From Hymenobacter sediminis (GTDB taxonomy: Bacteria; Bacteroidota; Bacteroidia; Cytophagales; Hymenobacteraceae), in contig NZ_QKNS01000012.1 in NCBI RefSeq assembly GCF_003231285.1, positions 35,046 to 99,045 on the forward strand: a stretch of 64,000 nucleotides of DNA. The letters are read 5' to 3'. The stretch's first letter is position 1, and the number at the start of each line of letters is the position of its first letter. Positions 24,037 to 31,436 of the stretch are shown here, in pieces. A model generated the notes under the pieces. The model was not told the origin of the DNA. It was given only the letters and a program-made list of their open reading frames with translations, and searched no databases. Made by a program: the position numbers and the translations under genes.

Positions 24037-24798
24037 TTAGTGAGCCGGAGCCGCAGGCGCCGGGGGTGTAGCGGGGGTAGGAGCAGGAGTAGCGGGGGCC
24101 GCCGGCTCGCTGGCCGGGGCCAGGCCCCGCTCGGCTTCCTGCAGGCGGCGCTGGCGGTCGGCTTCCTGGGCCTGCAGCAGCTCCTGCTCTTCCCGCGTCA
24201 GCTGCGGGTTGTAGGGGATGTAGTCGAAGTTGGTGATGAGCAGCCCGTAGGGGTTGGCGTCCGAGCGGTTGGTTTCCACTAGGTTGAACTTGGCGGCCAG
24301 CGGCAGGGGCTCCTTCTGCTGGCCCCCAATGAAAATGCGCTGCTTGATGTAGACCGAGCCCGACCAGGGGCGGCGGCTCATGTCCACCAGCACGCTGTCC
24401 ACGGTCACCACGTTGCGGGCGGCGTAGCGCTCGTAGTTCTGCAGCACCTGCCCGCGGGTGAAGCCCTCGTAGATGCGCCGGCCGCCGCGGCCCTCAATCA
24501 GGGGCAGGGCCGCGTCCAGGTTGGCTTTGTAGGTGTATTGGTCGTGGCCAAACATGGTTTGCATGAACTGGCGCACCAGGTTGCGGGCCTCGTAGGGCGT
24601 GTGGGCGTCGTTGCCGGCCGAGAGGGCCGCCACGGAGCCGGTTTGCGAGACGACGTACACGCGCCGGCCGCTGTTTTCGTAGGCGCGGTACACCAGGAAG
24701 CCCGACGCCAGGGCCACCAGGAGCAGGGCCAGCACGCTGCCCAGCGCCAGGTTGCGCATGGTGGAAAAGGAAGTACTTAAGTCTTTGGCGGAATCCAT
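24037..24798 (-). CDS. traK: Conjugative transfer protein TraK (VirB8-like)
   Basis: Protein of 253 residues. A short cytoplasmic start (MDSAKDLSTSFSTMRNL) and one transmembrane helix (about 18-38) are followed by the periplasmic NTF2-like domain of VirB8/TraK (about 60-205), with ARNLVRQFMQTMFGHDQYTY and GSVYIKQRIFIGGQQ. The C-terminal 45 residues are Ala/Pro-rich low complexity. TraK helps assemble the inner-membrane part of the channel. Confidence 0.87.
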   Translation of the reverse strand: MDSAKDLSTSFSTMRNLALGSVLALLLVALASGFLVYRAYENSGRRVYVVSQTGSVAALSAGNDAHTPYEARNLVRQFMQTMFGHDQYTYKANLDAALPLIEGRGGRRIYEGFTRGQVLQNYERYAARNVVTVDSVLVDMSRRPWSGSVYIKQRIFIGGQQKEPLPLAAKFNLVETNRSDANPYGLLITNFDYIPYNPQLTREEQELLQAQEADRQRRLQEAERGLAPASEPAAPATPAPTPATPPAPAAPAH

Positions 24799-24850
24799 AA
24801 AAGTGTTGAGAGTCTGGTGGTGGTGAATGGTGCTTTTCTCCTGACCGCCC

Positions 24851-25498
24851 TTACTGGCGAATGGGCAGCAGCACCTTCTTAAAGGAGTCGTCGAACCCGC
24901 CGGCGCGGCCCCGGTAGGGGTACACCACCAAAGTGGGCTGCTGCTGCTCGTTCCGGCCCAGGAAGGCGTAGAGCGTGCCGCGCACGGTCAGCGGCTTGCG
25001 GGGCTCGATGGGCGTGACGGTGTACCGCTCGCGGCCGGGCACGTTCAGGTTGAGGCCGCCCACGCGGAACGACGCCAGGGTATCCCGGCCGTTGGGCGCG
25101 TACAGCGGCAGCGAGGCCGGCACTTGCTGGTGGCCGAAGCCCTGGGGAATCCACTGAAGCACCGCTTCGTAGGCGATGCGGTAGCCGGGGGCCTGCTTTA
25201 CCCCGTCCGGCCGGTCCGCGTCGGACTGCCACGCGGCGGGCAGCCGCAGCTGCATGGGCTCGGCTTTCAGGGCCTTGGCGGAAATGACCTGCAGATACCC
25301 TTCGCGGGGCGTTTGCTCCGCCACCCCGGGTTTGAGGTCCACCGCCCCCGCCGGCAGGGGGGCCGGAAGAGCAGCTGCGGGCTGGGTGGCTGCCGAGGCC
25401 GCCGGCGAGTTGGCAACCGGAGCGGAATCCTGGGACTGGCAGGCCGCCGTCAGGCCCAAAACAACGGCCGTAGCGACGAATAAGGGAATGTTTTTCAT
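24851..25498 (-). CDS. Lipoprotein of the conjugation operon
   Basis: Protein of 215 residues with a lipoprotein signal (lipobox LTAAC, Cys about residue 20), an Ala/Pro-rich linker (to about 55) and a mixed domain with QVISAKALKAEPMQLRLP and YRIAYEAVLQWIPQGFG. No named family is recognised. It lies between traJ and traK, where CTnDOT-type elements have none or a short gene; a VirB7-like stabilising role is possible but only inferred from location and the lipid anchor. Confidence 0.7.
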   Translation of the reverse strand: MKNIPLFVATAVVLGLTAACQSQDSAPVANSPAASAATQPAAALPAPLPAGAVDLKPGVAEQTPREGYLQVISAKALKAEPMQLRLPAAWQSDADRPDGVKQAPGYRIAYEAVLQWIPQGFGHQQVPASLPLYAPNGRDTLASFRVGGLNLNVPGRERYTVTPIEPRKPLTVRGTLYAFLGRNEQQQPTLVVYPYRGRAGGFDDSFKKVLLPIRQ

Positions 25499-25521
25499 GG
25501 TCAGATAGTCAGCAGGGTGAG

Positions 25522-26658
25522 TTATTTGGTCCAGATGCCCGACGCCCGCTGGCGGTAAGACGGGTTCAGGGCCTCCGACATGGTGATGGTCGGCAGGCCG
25601 GAGGACGCCGAGGACGGAGCCGACTCGCTTCCCTCGCTGCCGCCACCGCTGCTGCCGCCCCCGCTGCCGGCGCTAGGGCCCCCTCCCCCGCCGCGGCTGC
25701 CGCCGTTGCCCAGGGCGCGGCCCACGGCGCTCGACAGGCCCCCGCCCCCGGGCGAGGCCACCCCGGCCACGGCCGTTGCGGCACCCACGGCCGAGCCGAC
25801 CATGGAGCCCACGAAGCCCTGCACGGCCGAGGAGCCGATGAACATGGACGTGAGGTAGGGCACCATCACGTAGAGCAGCACGAAGGCCACGGACATGACC
25901 ATGAACTTCTCGTCATCGACCGACTGCTGCGGGCCGCCCGTGAGGCCGCTGAACAGGCCGTTGGGCGCCTGCGCCGTCTCGGCGTAGAAGCCGTAGATGG
26001 TGTCGAGCAGCACAAACGTGAGCCCCCAGAGCTGCACGGCCAGAAAGTTCTGCAGCCACTTCAAGGCCAGCTGCCCGAAGGCCGGAATCACCGACAGGGT
26101 CATGGCAATCGGCCCGCACACGTACAGGAAGCCCAGAATGAACTGCTGGATAAACTGCATGATGTGGCGGATGATGAGCACCGCCGTGGCCGTGAACAGC
26201 CGGGTCAGGATACCCGAGAGCGTAAACGAGCTCAGCGTTTGGGAAATGCTGGTCATCAGCGAGCTGGCTCCGGCCACGATGTCGCCGATGCCCATCGAGT
26301 CGTTGCGGGCCGCCGCGGCCACGGAGGCCGGCGTGGTCAGGTCTCGAATGGCTTCGGCCGCGGACTTGTCGGTCGAGAACAGGGCCGTAAAGGCCGCCAG
26401 CCCCGTGCCCAGCGTGTCCACCAGCGTCTGGTAGAAGAAGAGCAGAAAGAATATCCAGGTGGCCTTGATAATCGGCCCCCAGTCCATGGCCAAGCCGCTG
26501 CCCGCGATAAAGCCGCGCCCGATGGTGTAGAGCAGGGCAATGCCCATCAGCGAGGGCGTGATGAAGCGGCAGGCGGTGAGCACCACCTGCAGGGTCTGGT
26601 CGCAGGCCCGCAGAAAGCCCGGGTCGATGCCGTAGGCTACCATCAGCAGCGTGCTCAT
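25522..26658 (-). CDS. traJ: Conjugative transfer protein TraJ (VirB6-like)
   Basis: Polytopic protein of 378 residues with about six to seven hydrophobic helices between residues 25 and 290, for example IIKATWIFFLLFFYQTLVDT, FIQQFILGFLYVCGPIAM and VMSVAFVLLYVMVPYLTS. A Gly/Ser-rich low-complexity stretch (about 300-350) and a short conserved tail follow. VirB6-like proteins line the inner-membrane channel. The start overlaps the traG stop by 4 bp (ATGA). Confidence 0.87.
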   Translation of the reverse strand: MSTLLMVAYGIDPGFLRACDQTLQVVLTACRFITPSLMGIALLYTIGRGFIAGSGLAMDWGPIIKATWIFFLLFFYQTLVDTLGTGLAAFTALFSTDKSAAEAIRDLTTPASVAAAARNDSMGIGDIVAGASSLMTSISQTLSSFTLSGILTRLFTATAVLIIRHIMQFIQQFILGFLYVCGPIAMTLSVIPAFGQLALKWLQNFLAVQLWGLTFVLLDTIYGFYAETAQAPNGLFSGLTGGPQQSVDDEKFMVMSVAFVLLYVMVPYLTSMFIGSSAVQGFVGSMVGSAVGAATAVAGVASPGGGGLSSAVGRALGNGGSRGGGGGPSAGSGGGSSGGGSEGSESAPSSASSGLPTITMSEALNPSYRQRASGIWTK

Positions 26659-29270
26659 CGGGCGAGGGCTCCTTTGCGAGCCTGTTTATCTTCCACAAAC
26701 TGGTCAACGGCGTAGTCCAGCCGCTGCACGCGCACGGGCTCGTACTCAATCTGCCCTTCGGCATTGAGCAGCACGTGGCCGTTTTTGTCGGTGCGGGGGC
26801 GCTGCTGGGTCTGCTGGTAGAACTTGACCAGCTTGTTGAGGTGGTTGCGCTCCACGGGCTTCGACGTCAGAATGGCATCGAGCTGCGGGGAGGCTTCCAG
26901 GGCGAAGACCTTGCCCTTAGCGCCCTGCTTGATGAAAAACTCCCGCAGGGCCTCGGTGGAGCGCACCGACTTAATCAGGTCCATCTCGTGGCCGGTGAGG
27001 CCGAGCGGGGCCTGCAGCTGTGCCAGCGAGTCGGGATTGACGTGGCGCAGGATAATCTTGGTGGCCGAGTTGTTGATGATGGCCGGCCCGATTTTGCTGC
27101 TGGTAATCTCGGTGATGCCCTGGGTGATGATGGTCACCGAGCCGTTGGTTTTGCGGATGGTGCGGTACATCGACTCGATGAACTCCGAGAGCACGCCCGA
27201 GAGCATGGTCCAGGCCTCGTCGAGGGCGATGTACTTGATGTCATCGGGAAACTTGCGGAACAGGTCCAGCGACAGCTCGGTGATGAGCATGGCCACCACC
27301 GGGTAGAGGTCGGGGTCGGCCTGCACCTTGGCCAGGTCAAAGCAGATAAGCCGGTACTCCGACAGGTCCACGTCGCGCTTGGCGTTGAGCACCCGCTCGT
27401 AACGGCCGCCGGTGATGTACTGGCCCAGCACCAGGAAAAACTGGTGCATGTCGATGTACTTCAGGTTTTTCTGGTACTGCCGGCGGGCGCCGTCCAGCGG
27501 GTCGGGCTCCCCGCCGTCGCCGGGCTGGGCCACGGTCTTCTGCATTTCCTGGTCGTACTGCTCCACGAAACGGTAGAAGCTTTCCATGCCGGGAAACTCC
27601 TCGTCCTTCTGGTTCAGGCGCGGGCTCTCGTTGAGGCAGGCGTAGTACTCAATCAGAAAGCGCGAGAGAATGGTGCGCTCCGACTTGTCCAGCGCCGTGT
27701 CCTTGCCGCCCTTCCAGAGCGCAGCCAGCAGGGCCAGGTGAAAATTGGTTTTCTCGTCGTTGTAGAGCCACTTGCCCGCCGCGTCGCGCGGCACCACGAA
27801 GGGGTTGAACTCGATGGGGCGCTGCGGGTCGTACTCAAAGTAGGTGTTGTCGAAGTCCTCGCCGTTGAGCGACTGCAGCACGTTGCGGTAGGTGCCGCCC
27901 ACGTCCATGATAATCTGCCGGGCGCCCTTCTCGAAGCGCTGCACAATCAGGTTGCCGAAGGTGTAGCTCTTGCCCGAGCCCGAGGGCCCAATAACAATGG
28001 CGTTCTGGTTGTCCAGGGCCGTGTTAAACAGGTTTACCTGCACCAGGTTGCGGAACCGGTCGGTGAGGTACTCCCCCACCGGGTCGGTTTTGTAGGTGGC
28101 CGTCCAGTGGGTGTAGCAGGCGCCGCGGTCGGCGGTGCTCGTCAGCCAGCGGTCCGGCACCTGCCAGGCGTTGCCGGGCAGCAGGCCGAAGAACACGGGC
28201 AGGGCCAGGTAGCTTTCCACCACGCTCTCGGTGCCGAACATGTAGCGAAAGGCCGCCGTGGCCCGCTCCACGTTCTCGCGCCGGCTGGTGTCGTTGGTGT
28301 CCCAGAGCACGCACGAGAGGTGCAGGCCCACAATCTGCTTGTTGTCGGCCCGCACTTCGGCCGTGAACTCCTCGACTTCGGCCGCGCGCAGGTGGTTGTC
28401 CTGGGTGGCCAGAAACGAGAGCGAAGCGTTGAGCTTGCGGTCGGTATCCAGCGAACTGAGCTCGGCGCGGGTATCCTGAATCAGCAAGGCCTGGGTGAGC
28501 ACGTGCGGGCACTGCAGCACGTGGGTGAGCGGGTAGAGCATCGGTGCCGTCACCCCGTAGGAGTTGCGCACGGCCGGGTAAGCGTCGGAACCCTGCCCCA
28601 CCATGCTCAGCACGTTGACCTTGTGCTCGCCCACGCTGAAGGTGCCCAGGTCGTTGCCGATTTCGCGCTCCTGCCGGGTGGGCTGGCCGTCGAAGTTGAG
28701 GTTGAAGTACTGCAGGTAGAGCTGGTGCATCTCGGCGCTGGCCAGCCGCTCGAAGCTCACGCCGCCCAGGTTCTTGAGGCCTTGGATGAATTCCACGGCG
28801 CCGCTCTCGGCCGCTTCGAGCGTGTGCACGAGCTGGGCAAACGGATTTTTGAGCACCGCCTCACCGGCGCGGGCCACCAGGGCATTCACCGCGTTGGTCT
28901 TGGGCGACTTCATGGCCACCGGGGCGAAGGAGAGGAACAGGTACGACTTCTGGAACAGCACCAGCCGCTCGAAGAAGTGCTTGTTCATCTTGTTCTCGAA
29001 GTAGGTCTGCTGGGTCTTGTCTTCGCGGTAGGGCCGGTCGTAGTAGATGTCGGTTTTCTGCACGATGGTGCCCACCGGCAGGGGACGCAGTACGCCCACC
29101 AATGCCGTTTGAAAGGCCTCGTAGTCGTCGGCAGTCCAGCTCTCCATCTCGGCGGGCTCCACGCGGAAGCCCACCGCCACGCGGCCGTCCTTGAAGACCA
29201 CCTTGTCGCCCTCGAAGCTGTGCACGGGCATCACGGCGTTAAACGCGGCCGTTTTGGGCTTTTTGGTCAT
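26655..29270 (-). CDS. traG: Conjugation ATPase TraG (VirB4-like)
   Basis: Protein of 871 residues. The C-terminal half is a VirB4 ATPase: Walker A GPSGSGKS at about 428-435, Walker B IKYIALDEAW at about 678-687, and ITQGITEI, the family Gln-finger area near 715. The N-terminal half contains the usual VirB4 substrate-binding region. Length matches Bacteroidetes TraG (about 830-880). It powers pilus and channel assembly in the cytoplasm at the inner membrane. It overlaps traF by 32 bp and traJ by 4 bp. Confidence 0.94.
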   Translation of the reverse strand: MTKKPKTAAFNAVMPVHSFEGDKVVFKDGRVAVGFRVEPAEMESWTADDYEAFQTALVGVLRPLPVGTIVQKTDIYYDRPYREDKTQQTYFENKMNKHFFERLVLFQKSYLFLSFAPVAMKSPKTNAVNALVARAGEAVLKNPFAQLVHTLEAAESGAVEFIQGLKNLGGVSFERLASAEMHQLYLQYFNLNFDGQPTRQEREIGNDLGTFSVGEHKVNVLSMVGQGSDAYPAVRNSYGVTAPMLYPLTHVLQCPHVLTQALLIQDTRAELSSLDTDRKLNASLSFLATQDNHLRAAEVEEFTAEVRADNKQIVGLHLSCVLWDTNDTSRRENVERATAAFRYMFGTESVVESYLALPVFFGLLPGNAWQVPDRWLTSTADRGACYTHWTATYKTDPVGEYLTDRFRNLVQVNLFNTALDNQNAIVIGPSGSGKSYTFGNLIVQRFEKGARQIIMDVGGTYRNVLQSLNGEDFDNTYFEYDPQRPIEFNPFVVPRDAAGKWLYNDEKTNFHLALLAALWKGGKDTALDKSERTILSRFLIEYYACLNESPRLNQKDEEFPGMESFYRFVEQYDQEMQKTVAQPGDGGEPDPLDGARRQYQKNLKYIDMHQFFLVLGQYITGGRYERVLNAKRDVDLSEYRLICFDLAKVQADPDLYPVVAMLITELSLDLFRKFPDDIKYIALDEAWTMLSGVLSEFIESMYRTIRKTNGSVTIITQGITEITSSKIGPAIINNSATKIILRHVNPDSLAQLQAPLGLTGHEMDLIKSVRSTEALREFFIKQGAKGKVFALEASPQLDAILTSKPVERNHLNKLVKFYQQTQQRPRTDKNGHVLLNAEGQIEYEPVRVQRLDYAVDQFVEDKQARKGALAR

Positions 29271-29565
29271 GGTTGGGGAGGGGTAAGGTCCCCACCGCCA
29301 GGCGGCGGGGCTGAATGAAGGTGAAGGAGAGCCAGCCCATCAGAAAGCCGGGCGCCTGCCGCTTGCTCAGGTAGCGCAGGCCCAGAATCAGGCCCAGCTC
29401 CACCAGGATGACGAGCAGGTACACCAGGCGCGGAATCTTGACGGCCATGCCCAGAAAGCCCAGCAGCAGCACCGAGCCGATGAAGAGACCGACCATGATG
29501 CCCAGGTCCTGAATGTTCATGCCCAGCACCTGCGCGGGCCGCTCGATGGATTTGTAGGAGCGCAT
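29239..29565 (-). CDS. traF: Conjugative transfer protein TraF (DUF4133, VirB3-like)
   Basis: Protein of 108 residues with two adjacent hydrophobic helices (about 20-42 and 46-66) flanked by positively charged segments (YLSKRQAPGF). This matches DUF4133/VirB3: short, two helices, placed just before the VirB4-like ATPase and overlapping its start. VirB3 associates with the ATPase during assembly. Confidence 0.86.
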   Translation of the reverse strand: MRSYKSIERPAQVLGMNIQDLGIMVGLFIGSVLLLGFLGMAVKIPRLVYLLVILVELGLILGLRYLSKRQAPGFLMGWLSFTFIQPRRLAVGTLPLPNHDQKAQNGRV

Positions 29566-29571
29566 GGCAGG

Positions 29572-29991
29572 TTAGCGTACGCCCCCGTCGCCACCGCCCA
29601 CGGCGCTGACCAAATCGTCCTTGAAGAGCTGGAAGCCGAACCACAGAATCACGCCGCCCACGAGCCAGCCCAGGGAGCCCAGCGCGTCGGGCGCGCCCTG
29701 CACAAACTTCATCACCACCCGAATCAGGCCCACGATGAGCACGATGGCGAAAATGACCTGCACAATGCCCACGACGGTTTCCTGCACGCCTTCGAGGGCC
29801 GCCGCGGCGCCCCCGCCGCCCAGCTGGGCGCGGGCCGGGCTGGTGGCCAGGGCCAGGGTGGTGAGCAGGGCCGCTACGCGCTGCTCGGCTTTGGAAGGCT
29901 GGTAGGTGTGGCCGGCCGCGGCCAGCGTGTGCATTGTTTCAGTGGCAGCTAAGGCGTGGGTACGGGCCCGGGAAAGAAGGTTGGTTAGCAT
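29572..29991 (-). CDS. traE: Conjugative transfer protein TraE (DUF4134, VirB2-like pilin)
   Basis: Protein of 139 residues. A long N-terminal leader (about 1-55, ending ATSPARAQ) precedes a Gly/Ala-rich segment and two hydrophobic helices (VQVIFAIVLIVGLIRVVMKF and LGWLVGGVILWFGFQLF), the pilin layout. The leader is longer than usual, and a start further downstream is possible. It is the first recognised transfer gene of the core operon, 6 bp before traF. Confidence 0.85.
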   Translation of the reverse strand: MLTNLLSRARTHALAATETMHTLAAAGHTYQPSKAEQRVAALLTTLALATSPARAQLGGGGAAAALEGVQETVVGIVQVIFAIVLIVGLIRVVMKFVQGAPDALGSLGWLVGGVILWFGFQLFKDDLVSAVGGGDGGVR

Positions 29992-30048
29992 AGGAAGGAG
30001 GTTGGGTGAAAACGGGGCGCTTATCTCCCCGAAAAGCAGGTGTGGTAG

Positions 30049-30723
30049 TTAGGAGGGTTTGGCGGTGGGGACGGGGCTGCCGGCGCCGGGAAACAGCCCC
30101 GTGAGGGCCGCCCGCTGGGCCGCTGCGTCCTTGCTCATCCGGGCCCGCCGCTGCTGACGCAGGGCGATTTCGGCCGCGCGGTTGGCCTGGTCATTGGCCG
30201 TGGGCGCCGGCGCGGTGATGGGGTTGTGAAACAGGGCTTCGGCCGGCTCCTCATCCGGGTCTGGCACCGGCGGTGGCGCCACTGCAGGCGCTTCGTCTAC
30301 CGCGTCCAGCAGCACGGCAACGGCCCCGGCCGCGTGGCGGATGGAGGCCGGCCGCGGTGCGTCGTCGGCAGTTGTTTCAGCGGTAGCTTCTGCGGCTTCG
30401 GCAGGGATAGATTCCGCGCCGTCGGCTGGGCCGGCGGCCGCAACACCTGCTTCGGCCGGCTGCGCTGATTCTGCTACTTCCAGGTCTTCCGGGGGCAGCA
30501 GACTGGCCAGCGCCGCGGCCGCGTCAGCCGCGGCCGCGGAAACCGCGGCTTGGGGAGTAGTGCCGGCGGGCTGGTAGTGAAAGGTGCGCAGGGAATGATG
30601 GTTGCGGGTGGCCGTCGCGGCTGGAGCCGCCGGCATGCCGCCGCCCTTGAACCGCCACCAGAGCAGGGCCGCCAGCGCGGCCAGGGCCAAGACAACCACC
30701 AGTAAGAGTATTCCCGAACGCAT
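30049..30723 (-). CDS. Membrane-anchored Ala/Pro-rich protein upstream of traE
   Basis: Protein of 224 residues: one N-terminal transmembrane helix (about 4-23, ILLLVVVLALAALAALLWW), then a long acidic, Ala-, Glu- and Pro-rich tail with no predicted fold, and a short basic helix near the end (AEIALRQQRRARMSKDAA). No family is recognised. It is the first gene of the leftward operon and lies 57 bp before traE, so a role in transfer (spacer or periplasmic linker) is possible. Confidence 0.6.
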   Translation of the reverse strand: MRSGILLLVVVLALAALAALLWWRFKGGGMPAAPAATATRNHHSLRTFHYQPAGTTPQAAVSAAAADAAAALASLLPPEDLEVAESAQPAEAGVAAAGPADGAESIPAEAAEATAETTADDAPRPASIRHAAGAVAVLLDAVDEAPAVAPPPVPDPDEEPAEALFHNPITAPAPTANDQANRAAEIALRQQRRARMSKDAAAQRAALTGLFPGAGSPVPTAKPS

Positions 30724-30754
30724 ACCGCCCCCTTACGGCAGGACGCATTATTGT

Positions 30755-30776
30755 GTTAGTAAAAAGTTAGTAAAAA
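30755..30776. repeat. Two tandem 11-bp direct repeats in divergent control region
   Basis: GTTAGTAAAAA occurs twice without spacing. The 11-bp period puts both copies on one face of the helix. They lie 32 bp before the first tra-operon gene and 196 bp before the divergent HTH-like gene, a likely operator or promoter element. Confidence 0.5.
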
Positions 30777-30971
30777 CCTAAAAATTGTTTAGTCGTATGA
30801 TGCGGCTACCGGCGAAGCAGGTCCCCATCCGGGTGGGTATCCGACGGGCAATCGGGTGGAAGATTTGAGTTTTTCCACGAAGGCGTTGCGGCTTCTAAGC
30901 CCGATATGCGTCCTTTGGGGTATCTCTCCGATACTTCACCCCCACTGCCCCCAGCAGTGAGCCTCCTTCGC

Positions 30972-31358
30972 ATGGTACCCTCTGACCACGTTTCCGCCCC
31001 TTTGGGGTTTCCTGATTTAAGCCTATCCGCGCCCTACAGCGAGTGCCTGCGCTACGTCCAGTTTCGGCTCAAAGCCCTTGCCCAAGGCGATTTAACCTCT
31101 TTTTGCGCCCAGCATGCCCTGACCTATACCAACGTCGTGAACCTGAAAAACGGCAAGCTCAAGCGCGACGAGCCCCGCTTGGTGCAGCGCGTGCTGCGCG
31201 CCCTGGGCGTGCCCACCGACATCGTGCGCATCGACATCGGCAGCGGCGCCAACCAGTATGTGTTCGGCAGCGCCGAGCTTCTAGCACAATTCCGCGAGCA
31301 GCTGGCCTTCTTCGACGCCGCCGCCCAGCGGGCCGGCGGCACCCCGCCGACCACCTAA
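30972..31358 (+). CDS. Small HTH-like protein, possible transfer regulator
   Basis: ATG 30972 gives 128 residues; ATG 30906 is an alternative adding 22 residues. The middle part reads as an HTH of the phage-repressor type: LAQGDLTSFCAQHALTYTNV, then NLKNGKLKRDEPRLVQRVL. The C-terminus has an acidic helix (AELLAQFREQLAFFDAAAQ). It lies divergent from the tra operon and upstream of the TOPRIM gene, so local transcription control is a reasonable inference. Family not identified. Confidence 0.6.
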   Translation: MVPSDHVSAPLGFPDLSLSAPYSECLRYVQFRLKALAQGDLTSFCAQHALTYTNVVNLKNGKLKRDEPRLVQRVLRALGVPTDIVRIDIGSGANQYVFGSAELLAQFREQLAFFDAAAQRAGGTPPTT

Positions 31359-31436
31359 CCCCCGGATAGCTTTCCGTCTCACGCCCGGTTCGGGTGCGGG
31401 AGGAGCCGGCGCTGTCCGGCTCCACTCCCCCATCTC

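Noticed and set aside
26775..29318. Long open frame on the plus strand opposite traG
   Set aside because: The minus strand holds a complete VirB4 ATPase with Walker motifs; the antisense product has no motif.
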